A DNA stretch of 64,000 nt from Rhea pennata (Eukaryota > Chordata > Aves > Rheiformes > Rheidae): NCBI RefSeq assembly GCF_028389875.1, contig NC_084673.1, positions 15,103,501-15,167,500 of the forward strand, written 5' to 3'. The translations under genes were made by a program, and so were the position numbers. This document shows, one piece after another, positions 54,601-64,000 of this stretch (position 1 is its first letter; every line of letters begins with the position of its first letter). Under the pieces are notes generated by a model. The model saw only the letters and a program-made list of their open reading frames with translations. It was not told the origin of the DNA and ran no database searches.

Positions 54601-57600
54601 TGTAAGGGGTTTTGCCAGAGACAGACAAATTAATGCCACTACCAAAGAATGTACCTCCCCACCACCCCCCAACCCAGCAACGTTTCTGACACTGAAGTAA
54701 TGGTTGTGCATTAAGCTTTACCTGACAGGGTTCATTATGTTTTCTTACCCCTCTTCTTTCAGGCTCATTTACTGTTTTCTATATATGCAGAGAGCCTACT
54801 GAACTATCAAGGGTAGAGCATTGTCAGTTTTCCTACTCTTACAAGCAGACAAAAGTCTCACTTGTGTTTCAAGTCTCTTTAAGAAACCCAAGCTTCTGTT
54901 ATCTAGACCACAAAACGTGCCATCCTTTTTCTTCCTAGCTTTGACATGTAGATTTATGGTCTTCATGGAAAAATGGGCGATCTTTATTTGATCATTTCTT
55001 TTTTGCTTTTAAGTAGGGTATAATTGTATACTAATGCTCTCTGTGTTTAAAAAATTTGAATGTTGTCTAGATACAGTGTATTTTAGCTTCTGTGATTGCA
55101 GGTCAAATTCAGCTCAAGCCTGTAGATGAATCCATTAAATATATTTGGTCTTAGCCTGTTTAAGAATTCACCTCACAGAGATTGTCACTATATTGGCATG
55201 GTCAGCAGCTTATACTCATAAAAAAGGGTAGCGCAAACTATGGCAGCTGAATTGCAAATGTCTGCTTTGGATCAAGGCTAATGTCTTTTATACAACATTG
55301 TAGGAAACCTTACATTACAGCTGCCTATGTTGTATTTGCCCTGTAGATCAAGGACTTCATTTTAGTAAACTCTAAATATAAGCTTGGTATTCAGTTTATC
55401 ATTTGAGTTACAGTGCATTCCTCTGGTGTAGAGTGCTTTTTTATTCTACATAATCTGGTTCTCTACTCCAGACTTATCTTGGATGTTACTTAAAAGGACT
55501 GAGTCTTTCGAGGCCTAATTAAAAAAATTTAACTTAGAAATGAAATAAAAAGGTTGAGCCTTTCGGAATTCCAAAATTTTATGAATAGATTGTGTTTAGC
55601 ATCTTTCATTGGTATGATTTAGACTCCTGAGTTTGTGTATAATACCATGGAATGTTTTATCTTAGAATATTTACATTCAGAATGAGTATCTTGCGATGTG
55701 TTATGTTTTAGGAAAGGGTTTCCTTTGCACTTAGCTTCTGCGGAAGTTTAGTTGTGCAATCAGTTGCTTGGTCAGTACCACTAACATGCTGGTATATTTC
55801 CAGAAAATCTCTTCAGTGTTAATTCATTCAGTGTTAAGAAAAACCACTAAGCCCTAATACTTAGGAAAGAGGGGAATTAAATTGGTTTATTTGTAAGTGA
55901 AGAAACTCTCAAACACCAACTAAAACTAAGAAAATTACAAGGAGGTGGTAAATAAACTTTCTTGTGTAGATACTAGACTTTCAAAAATTTTAATTATTCA
56001 GTAGTTTTACTTTCTTCTTTGGGTACTGCTAATCGTGCCAGATAATATTGATTTGTGTATGACTTTCTCACAGTGAGAATACACTTGATTTCTGCTGTGA
56101 TTTGCATAATGTATCTGGTTTTGTCTTACACTTTTTGGCAGACATTTGATGTCTGCGTTTGTAATTTTCATTTCATGTGGTGTCTTACAACAATGAGAGA
56201 GATTTGTTTTCATCATCCCACTTAAAATATTTGTGATCAGATATTGGCATTGTCAAGAATTTCAAGAAATTAATGCTGGTGGTTCAAGCTAATTTTCTTG
56301 AAAATTCTGCTTCTTGTTTAATATGTGTATATGTTCTTATACACATATTATTATTAACCTTATTATTAATGTGGGATTCGTACACAAAAAAATATTCCAA
56401 AATGCCCGTTTATACAGTTTGATTTGAGACATCTTTCCCTCTTGATGTACGCTTGATCAGTATTCTGTGCCTTGATTACCTTTGATTATGTCGAATTGTT
56501 GCATTTAAAGAATATTTTATATCAACTCAGAAGCTTCAGGTAGAGCAGGATGTGTTTGCACCTGTGGTTGATCAGGCTGTTTTGTAGCTTTCTGCTGGAT
56601 TTACCAGTAACTTTTTTGTTGTTTCAGTCACTGTATTTACAAAAACAGGTAAAATGTGGAGTCTTGTATCTCTTGGTGACTTCTATGTTACTCCTCGTTC
56701 CAGAAACTTAATTCACCAGAATGTATCTGGGGAGGAAAAAATCAAAAGGAAACAAAGAGGCTGCAAATGGAATAGTCAATACTAAAGAACCCAGAACTAG
56801 CTCTTTCTTGCTAATCTTATCATAACATGATTTAACTGTGAACTCTGATGTATCTTCTCCAATAGACAGCCTGGGGAAAATTCTTGAAGGAAGACTTCAT
56901 ATTAATGGAAGTTTCTTAGTTTATGGTAGCTGAACATAGACACCTTCAGAAAAAGAGTTAAGAGTTGTAGCTATCCTTGTTTTGGCACTTTAATCTAAAA
57001 GATACAATGATTATGTTTCGCAGCTATTAATTGCAGGCTTATTGTATTTTGCTTGGAAGGATTACCAGACTCTTCTTTTTTCACAGTAGCGTATTGTAAC
57101 TGGATAAAAGAATGATTGGAAATAATTTTTTCAAAAGAGTTTGACTTCTGTTTCATTACTAAAATGAAGTGGACAAATTGCTTTCAGAGCAAAGCAGTTC
57201 TGTAGATGGGAGCTACTGTATCTATGTTTTTTGGGGGTGTTTGGTTTTCTTTTTTTTTTGTTTTTGTGTGTTTTTTGAAATCTGACACTAATTAATATGC
57301 TTGGAAGTAGAACTCTTCTGAAAATTGATGAAATAAGATGTAGTATCTTTAACAAATCAAATCCATGCATTTTGTTGGATAACATTATATATTTTAACTA
57401 ACAGGTATACAGGAGGCCTGATATACGGGTAAGATTACCTTTGGCTAGCAGTAAATGGCCTCCTACCTGTTTGTCTTTTGTGCTGTGTGAAAGCTTGGTG
57501 TGTCAAGCGTTCTTCTTTACTTCATTAATGGTTTTTATGAACCAGTCAGATCATTTTGCTATGCAGTGCAGCAGCTTCTTTGCCGTAGAAATGCTTTATA

Positions 57601-60600
57601 TACGTTACAATGTTTTCATGAGCAGTAAAAGTCAGTGTGTGAGATAGCAATATATTTAAATTATGTTATGAACGTGCAGTACTAACTTCATTTTTATTAC
57701 ATTAATGTTGACAAAATGGATGCTCACAACTGCAGCTTACATGCTTTGGACTACAGAGCGCTCTATTAGCAGCTTAAATGTGTTATATCTGCTAAAAAGT
57801 ATTAGTGGTAAAAACATTATGTCTTTGTCTACCCAATTTAAGTAATATACCAATTCGTGCTTGCATTTGTACATGTTCTACATGAATTGCCCAAGTCCTA
57901 CAATGGAATTGAAAGTTAGAGTTAGACACCACTGCAATGACCTACATGTTTTTATGATTACTTTAGAGACTAGGGCTTACCCATTGTTCATTGAAGATAC
58001 ACAAAAAGTCTGCCTTGTTTTCTTGTCCCTCTCACTTAGTAACATTTATGAAGTGAGAAATCCTCTGGATAGTATTCTGACGTTGTTTGTGAAATGTTTC
58101 TAAAGCTTTTGTTCAAACAAAGGCCTCTTGTTCAGTCTCAAATCAGGACATCAAGTCTGAATGATTTCTTTTTCTAATCGGTTGTTTACATATTTGAAAA
58201 TGATGTGTTTGGTCCAACCATATGAACCCACAAATTGATTTTTTTGTTTGTTTATAGTAGATAGCTCTTGAAATAATTGGTTTGGGCTGAGTAACAAAAT
58301 TTGATTGTTTCCCTTCAGCTTTTCCTAGTTCTTTGTAAAGATGTCTAATCTTTGAATGATCTGATGTGCTTCTTTCTCTTTCATTTAATTCAAAATCTTC
58401 TGGTGTATTCTTTTGTCCTTCTTCCAGTTTTCTTTCAGAGAGCACAACATCTAGCTTTCTTTAATTCCAGAAGCAACATTTTTTATGGTCTGAATTTTTC
58501 AGAATTCCATTAAGACTTAATTGTTAGGAGACCTTTATCATTTGAACATTTTATTATTAATTACAAATTTTTATGTTCCTATAGAGTCCAAGTTATCTGA
58601 AGATACCTAAAGTCTTTTAAATTTTTCTCTTTTGAGGGATCTGTAGAAATGTTGTAAAAAGAAAAATTGACTTCAGCAAACAATCGTGTACTTAAACTGA
58701 GGCTATCTTGCGTTAATGTGAGAAGTTTATTGCATGTGGACTGGAAATAATAGAATGTCACAAACACAACATTTCTCCAGGAAATACTGAAGGAAGTGTG
58801 AAGGAAAACCTTGGCTAAATGTATTAAAACAATTACTTCATAGGAACAAGTGACACTTTTGCTTTTACCTAGAATGCATAGGGACCTTATGTTTATTAAA
58901 GAGCTTTAATTCTTTTCAGGATTTTCCCCTAATATTGTACAAAAAATCAAATGTAAAAATGTGAATCATTTGAATATTTTACTGTCCAAATAATTTTAGG
59001 TTCCGTAAGGTTATTGAGTAGGTTTCCAACAACAACACAGAAGTTCCTGGGAAAATAGGTGACACTAAAACTGAGCTGAACTGAACATTGAACTGAATTG
59101 AACATGTTTTACACAATATAGCGTTTTTTAAATTGTCTGAATGCTTCTATTTGACATTGAACTATCTTGTCCTTGAAAGACTGCATGAATTTTCCCCTAA
59201 TCCTACCATTGCAAGTTGTACTCAATTTCTTCTGTTTATGAGCATGTGGCATACTTTGAATTTGTTTTCTTTCTTGTAAGGTTGCTTGTCTGAAAAAGAC
59301 AGTACATACTTTTATGTTTCTACATGCCAACCAGCACTGACTCCTGTGGGAAGAAGAATCTAATTTTCCATTTTGTGTACTGCCAAATAACATAAAGTGG
59401 ATATTTCTCATAACTTGGAATCTTTTCTGTGGAAAATGGTTTGTGCCAGGAGTGGAAAATGTTGAATAACTAAACTGAAGTTGAAGTATATACTGTCTCT
59501 TTAAGGCAAAAAAAAAAAAAAAAAAAAAAAAATCAGAAAAGGAAAGATTCTGTCCTTTCACCTGTTGTCTGCATGTTTTTTCCTGTTACTTCTCTCTTTC
59601 CCTGTTGCTGCCTCATGCAATGCAGGAGAGTCAGGATGGACACAATGGCTATCATTCTGAAGCAGAAGCTGATCAGGTGGCAAGTTTTACTCGCCTTTCA
59701 TTCATTAACTGTATAGCAAGGTACTATATACTAGTACTTTTACAGTACATAGAAGTCTTATAGATCTTATTAAAAAGAACCACAGAAGGTGTTGGATATG
59801 TTAATTGGTATCTGCTAGGTAGGTTTTTTCTGTAATGTCATGTAGTCTGGATGGTAACACTGTATTAAGCCCCAATCTAACTGAGCACACTTGCTCCTCT
59901 GTGTAAGTATTGGCTAATTCTCTACATGTCATCTTTGTCTGTGATTTGGTGCTAAATGCAAAATTATGTTAGCTTCCAACATAATATAAAACAAAAAACC
60001 AATTTAAGTAGTTCTAAAACTACTTAATTATGATTTTTTTTTTAAGGCAAGTAAATTGTGCAGATTATTTGTTTGGAAATGAGAGCTGTAATACAAAGGA
60101 AGAGTATTGTTTACTGTAAAATATCCCGTTACATTTGCTCTCAATTCAAGATGTAAAAAATTGAAACCTTAAGATCTCATCATACTGATCTGAGAGAGAT
60201 CACTTTCTCACATGCTCCTTAAAAGTCCCACAACGTTTTTGTTCTAAAGTGTTTAGTGTGTTGTAAATCTTAGCTGGCAACTAAGAGCCCAGAGAATCAG
60301 GCTTGTATCATTCAGGAATGAAGCCACTTTTCTAAATGAAAACTAGTAGAACTTGCCCTTATTTTAAAATCACTGTCTGTTCTTCTGTATTTCATTGTTA
60401 CCTTGTTCTTAATCTGACCTTCTGTAACCAAAATTCACATAATAGTCCTCTTCCATAACCTGTGGCACTCTCAGTAGGGTATTGATTCAGGTACATTAAG
60501 GTGCAGTGTTTCTGATATCTTGCTATCAAAAATATGGAGTTGAAATGATAAGTAAAGCTTCTGCCATGTAATTCTTAGATAAAAATATTTAAATGTTAAA

Positions 60601-63600
60601 TGCTCAACATTAAGAATAGGAAATAATTTAATATAAACTTTAAAATATTCTTGAGTACATAAAATACAACCTGCATTTAGGAGAAGACTGACATTATTAA
60701 TTGCAGATTTGGGCTGATAATATTGCTCATATTTTTGTATGCTGTATATGTAGCTAGCATGTGAAACTAATTGTTGCATAAATGCTTAGTTACTAATGTT
60801 TATGTCTGTGTAATATTTACAATATCAAGCTTTGTCTTTTATTACGGCACTGTTTAATAGAGTTTTGCTTTGGAAAAAGATACAGTTGTGTTCCAGTAAT
60901 CTCATAGTAAAAGCACTTTGCCTCAAAATGTATTGATGTAGTACAGATGAAAAGTGAGATTTACTCATGGTTTTTGAATTTCTGCCAGGCACTGCGGGAT
61001 GGAAACAAACTAGCACAAATGGAAGAGGCTCCACTTTTTCCTGGAGAGTCGATCAAAGTTATTGGTAAGCATACTATTAAGTAGTACATTGAATACTATT
61101 ATATCATTAATTTATTCATAAAAGAACATTATTTATTCTTAATAGCACATTATTTACTGTTGTGTTACTTTAGTTTTTAATGTGATTTTTGGATTAGCAG
61201 GTTTGATGTGATTTTTTTTTTCTTTTTTGTCTTTAAATCTAAATGTGAGCCTGTAAGGTAAATCAATTGACTTGTTCTATATAGACGGATTAATTATTTT
61301 CAAAGGTTGGTTTGTTCCATATAGACAGATTAATCATGTGGTTTGTATTTATGTAAAGGGTTTGCCAAAGATTCTCCATAGATTCAAGCACTTTAAAATT
61401 CTGATAGCAAAGAGGATGAAATTATGTAAAACTTAGTATCCAGTTCTTAATGGCATCTTTTTTGCTTTGTTCTACGATGGCAAGCTGCGTGTTAACAGCG
61501 TAGTATTTGGCTAGAGAAGAATGTTAACTCTTTTGAACAAATTGAAATTGAAGATAAAGGCATTTCAGTGAGTTACTCTGGGGTCAGTTGAATACTCTTC
61601 AATAATTAGCCATTTGTAAGTCCTCTCCCAGAGGAGGTGAGTGAAGTGTGCTTTATGCCTCAGGGAAAGGACCAGAGCTAGAGCAGCTAAGAATGCCAGC
61701 AGGGTGCCAAACTTATGTTACTTGCTTGTCCTTAGAGCACTGCACATTTTCTGAGCCCAGTCCTAACTGCTCAGTAGTTTCTGAGCAGCAATGGGGCTGA
61801 AGAATTTGATTATTTTCAGTGTAGAGTAAAAGGTAGCTCTTTTCAATTCTAACAGTATTTGAAGAATATAGTTCTGTATACAGTCATGTATACAAGATCA
61901 AAATCATGTAGTAATGTGGGCCTGAAAAAAAATCTTGTTGTTTTTAATAGATTTTTATGGAACAAATATCTGTAATGGTGAAACTAAGCTTTGATTGATC
62001 TGTTTTCCAGCTAAAGATGTTATGTATATCTGTCCATTTATGGGAGCAGTCAGTGGCACGCTGACAGTGACGGACTTCAGAATGTATATCAAAAGTGTTG
62101 AAAGGGTAAGACTTTTGCTATCTATCTCCATATTTCTTCCAGGAAGAAATTTTGCTGAGGTAGGTTTCAGAAATGCCACAAATCTGGTATAAATGAAATA
62201 TGATGTTCCACAGAAGTCTATTAAACAGGAATTATAGATGAGACTAGTGGACACAAATAATAGAAGATTATGTTTCTCCTAATGTAACTAAATTAATCTG
62301 TGTTTAAATTTCAGGATCCACCTTTTGTTGTTGATGTACCCCTTGGAGTAATAAATAGAGTTGAAAAAATTGGAGTACAGAGCCACGGGGACAACTCATG
62401 TGGCATAGAAATAGTTTGCAAGGTATGGCATGGTGCAAATCCATTCATTTTGATTTCATTTTCATTAGATCCAAGTATTTTGATTTAATATTTATTTTAG
62501 AAGCCTGCATGCATGTGCGCTGTTTTTCTGTCTGTTCTGGTCCCTATTTTGAATCCTGCTTCATTTAGATAGTGTATTTCAATTCCTCTTGTGATACTAT
62601 GCAGTATTAAACACTTCTGGTTTTTGTCACAAGATGGAATTCAAAGGAAGAATGGCTTTTTTTGTAGTACCTAGGAATTCAGGTGACAATCCTAGTCATC
62701 TGATAAAAACTCTTAACTCTGTTCTAATGTGGGTTAGATAATATGTATAACACTAAATATCTGATGTGTATGTATGATTTCCTTAAGCATTATTCTGCTT
62801 TTTTATTACTTTACTAACATAGGGCAAAATAATGTGACTTATTTTTGACAGGATATGAGAAACTTGCGGCTTGCCTATAGACAGGAAGAACAGAATAGAT
62901 TGGAGATTTTTGAAAACCTTGTAACACGTGCATTTCCTGTTTCTAATGGGCTGGTAAGTTTTAAGATGTAAGGCTGTCTGTGTCTGTTCTCTTTTTGGAA
63001 ACTGTAGGCGGAGAAATAAAAGCACTGTGTAACAAACATTAAAATGTTGATTCGTGAAATGCATTACAAAGCAGGAAAGCTACTCTGACCCTGTTTCCTT
63101 TTTGCATTCATTTATAAGATGTTATGCTGGGTCATGTTGTCCCTAAAGTTAGCTAATTTGTACATAACCACTGAGTTCAGATTTGCGTAATGTTGCTGAT
63201 TTAAAATACATGTGTAGAGAGACAGACAGATAAACTTATCTTGAGCAATACGTGATTCAGTCTGGAAGTTCACTGCCTAAAAAAGTATAGGTACAATTAA
63301 TTAGTCGTCTTATTAGTTAGCTGTGAAATGTTATTTTGTTAAATTTTCTGGGTAAGGAACTGGTTGGGAGGTGGAGATCAGCCTTCTCATCCTGGCTCTG
63401 CCATTGATCTGTTCTGTGATCACAAGTAAATAACTGCCTCTCAGTGCCTCTGTTCTCATGTCTTGGTTTTGTTAATTAGGTAACATGCACTTGAAAGAAG
63501 AAACTGTCCGTTATTTATGTTCTAACACAGTGTTGCCCAGTCTTGGTAGGAGAGCTTTAGGTTTAATGTCAAAGAGTTTTAAAAATGTTTCATTTGAAAT

Positions 63601-63766
63601 TTTATAAGGTTCCCTATTTTGAAGCTTATTGTGCTTACATCCCACTAAATAGTAATCTATGGCTTTGCATTGTTGTTTTTAGCCACTTTTTGCATTCAAC
63701 TATAAAGAGAAATTTGCTGTTAATGGCTGGAAAGTGTATGATCCAATGGCAGAATATAAGAGGCAG
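51534..63766 (+). CDS. MTMR1: MTMR1, myotubularin-related protein 1, 5' part (continues past the window)
   Basis: MTMR1 is the closest paralog of MTM1 and an active 3-phosphatase on PtdIns3P and PtdIns(3,5)P2. Constitutive exons here are 51534-51643, 54070-54175, 60989-61064, 62011-62105, 62315-62422, 62852-62953 and 63683-63766, joining in frame to 227 codons. The first exon encodes an Ala/Gly-rich N-terminus. The next encodes the diagnostic [20 protein letters not shown], followed by [19 protein letters not shown] and then a PH-GRAM domain ([15 protein letters not shown]). The catalytic exons lie beyond 64000. Three extra phase-0 cassette exons sit in intron 2. The start ATG has a strong Kozak context (A at -3, G at +4). 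Confidence 0.96.
51644..54069 (+). other. MTMR1: MTMR1 intron 1
   Basis: A 2.4 kb intron. The first 200 bases are still in the CpG island; the rest is AT-rich and includes an A22 run (53741-53762). No gene or retroelement was recognised. Confidence 0.85.
53741..53762. repeat. A22 homopolymer
   Basis: Run of 22 A in MTMR1 intron 1. Confidence 0.9.
54070..54175 (+). CDS. MTMR1: MTMR1 exon 2 (residues 37-72)
   Basis: The acceptor TTTTTCTAG ends at 54069 and the donor GTAAGT starts at 54176. It enters in phase 2 and leaves in phase 0. It encodes [20 protein letters not shown], then [15 protein letters not shown], clearly MTMR1. Confidence 0.95.
56628..56648 (+). CDS. MTMR1: Candidate MTMR1 cassette microexon A (21 nt)
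   Basis: A pyrimidine-rich acceptor (TTTTTTGTTGTTTCAG) ends at 56627 and a donor GTAAAA starts at 56649. The 21 nt read SLYLQKQ in the frame set by exon 2 (phase 0 in, phase 0 out). MTMR1 in mammals has alternative exons between exons 2 and 3, some muscle-enriched; this is a candidate for one. RNA data are needed. Confidence 0.55.
57405..57428 (+). CDS. MTMR1: Candidate MTMR1 cassette microexon B (24 nt)
   Basis: The acceptor ATTTTAACTAACAG ends at 57404 (with a branch-point-like CTAAC) and the donor GTAAGA starts at 57429. It reads VYRRPDIR in the MTMR1 frame, phase 0 on both sides. A TGCT lies about 50 nt downstream at 57481, the type bound by MBNL proteins. It is the strongest of the three by splice-site quality. 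Confidence 0.65.
59508..59532. repeat. A25 homopolymer
   Basis: Run of 25 A about 95 bases upstream of the 51-nt cassette exon of MTMR1; on the - strand it reads as poly-T. Confidence 0.9.
59626..59676 (+). CDS. MTMR1: Candidate MTMR1 cassette exon C (51 nt)
   Basis: The acceptor CATGCAATGCAG ends at 59625 and a weak donor GTGGCA starts at 59677, as expected of a regulated exon. It reads [17 protein letters not shown], phase 0 on both sides: a plausible hydrophilic insert before the PH-GRAM domain. Upstream are TGCTGCC (59606-59612, MBNL type) and TGCATG (59570-59575, RBFOX type). Confidence 0.65.
60989..61064 (+). CDS. MTMR1: MTMR1 exon 3 (residues 73-98)
   Basis: The acceptor TTTCTGCCAG ends at 60988 and the donor GTAAGC starts at 61065; 76 nt, phase 0 to 1. 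It encodes [20 protein letters not shown] then SIKVI, almost identical to human MTMR1. Confidence 0.95.
61271..61334. repeat. Imperfect 24-bp direct repeat in MTMR1 intron 3
   Basis: CTTGTTCTATATAGACGGAT (61271 on) and TTTGTTCCATATAGACAGAT (61311 on), both followed by TAAT, differ at three positions and repeat with a 40-bp period. Confidence 0.75.
62011..62105 (+). CDS. MTMR1: MTMR1 exon 4 (residues 98-129, PH-GRAM start)
   Basis: The acceptor TGTTTTCCAG ends at 62010 and the donor GTAAGA starts at 62106. It encodes [20 protein letters not shown], then [12 protein letters not shown]. At 95 nt it has the same length and phases as MTM1 exon 4. Confidence 0.96.
62315..62422 (+). CDS. MTMR1: MTMR1 exon 5 (residues 130-165, PH-GRAM)
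   Basis: The acceptor AAATTTCAG ends at 62314 and the donor GTATGG starts at 62423; 108 nt, phase 0. It encodes [20 protein letters not shown], then [16 protein letters not shown]. Confidence 0.96.
62852..62953 (+). CDS. MTMR1: MTMR1 exon 6 (residues 166-199, PH-GRAM end)
   Basis: The acceptor TTTTTGACAG ends at 62851 and the donor GTAAGT starts at 62954; 102 nt, phase 0, the same as MTM1 exon 6. It encodes [20 protein letters not shown], then [14 protein letters not shown]. Confidence 0.96.
63683..63766 (+). CDS. MTMR1: MTMR1 exon 7 (residues 200-227)
   Basis: The acceptor TTGTTTTTAG ends at 63682 and the donor GTAAGT starts at 63767; 84 nt, phase 0, the same as MTM1 exon 7. It encodes [20 protein letters not shown], then PMAEYKRQ. 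The following intron runs off the window at 64000. Confidence 0.95.
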
Positions 63767-64000
63767 GTAAGTTGCACAAGTACCTAGTGTATTGTTTTTC
63801 CTGCCAATGTCCCTTCCACACAAAGCCATTTAAACAAGAAAAAGTTTTTAAAGAAAACTCAGAATTTTTAGTGCTGGCTATAAATAGAGCCTTGCCCAAA
63901 ATTCATGTTTAGATAATGAAACACAAGTGGCCTGACTTTGAGAGTGCTGCACACTCAGAAGTGCTGCTAAAATTGACAGAGATAACAGGTACTTAGTACT

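Larger units (their letters stand above)
54176..60988 (+). other. MTMR1: MTMR1 intron 2, region with three candidate cassette exons
   Basis: A 6.8 kb phase-0 interval. Besides the candidates at 56628, 57405 and 59626 it holds an A25 run (59508-59532). The rest shows only scattered short frames and no retroelement. Confidence 0.8.

Noticed and set aside
59109-59561. 150-codon open frame on the - strand in MTMR1 intron 2
   Set aside because: It begins beside the A25 tract (a run of Phe in translation) and has no recognisable domain; no processed-gene hallmarks were convincing.

Overview
This window is nuclear DNA of a vertebrate, most probably a bird and quite possibly a songbird or other passerine. 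It shows intron-rich genes with GT-AG junctions, CpG-island promoters, antisense 3' ends of CR1 LINEs (the main avian retrotransposon), and one tRNA-Ile-headed SINE with a CR1-like tail, an architecture described from passerines. The species call is inference; the gene calls rest on translated exons.

There are two tandem genes on the + strand, both myotubularin-family phosphoinositide 3-phosphatases. MTM1 is complete: a non-coding first exon in a CpG island ending at 6698, then 14 coding exons between 18182 and 48481. They join in frame to 603 codons, the same length as human myotubularin, and the catalytic Cys is again residue 375. A 2.1 kb 3' UTR ends near 50645. MTMR1 starts less than 0.9 kb downstream in a second CpG island (ATG at 51534). 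Its first seven constitutive coding exons (227 codons, through the PH-GRAM domain) are present and the gene runs off the right edge.

By position: 1-845 is intergenic or upstream intron; 846-1117 is an open frame with a good acceptor that may be the last coding exon of an upstream gene (MAMLD1 by synteny, unproven); 1118-5880 is AT-rich with microsatellites; 5880-7260 is the MTM1 CpG island; 6699-18172 is MTM1 intron 1, with a CR1 copy and a GC-rich patch; 18173-50645 is the rest of MTM1, with a 10.5 kb intron 6 holding another CR1 copy and a SINE in intron 9; 50690-51830 is the MTMR1 island; 51644-64000 is the 5' half of MTMR1.

The most interesting structures are three small exons (21, 24 and 51 nt) in MTMR1 intron 2. 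All are phase 0 and multiples of three, which fits the known muscle-regulated cassette exons of MTMR1. Other points are the identical exon architecture of the two paralogs, a tandem NAGNAG acceptor at the last MTM1 exon, and an unexplained 117-codon open frame with splice-like edges in MTM1 intron 6. I saw no novel multi-gene system: this is an ordinary vertebrate locus with some notable splicing detail.
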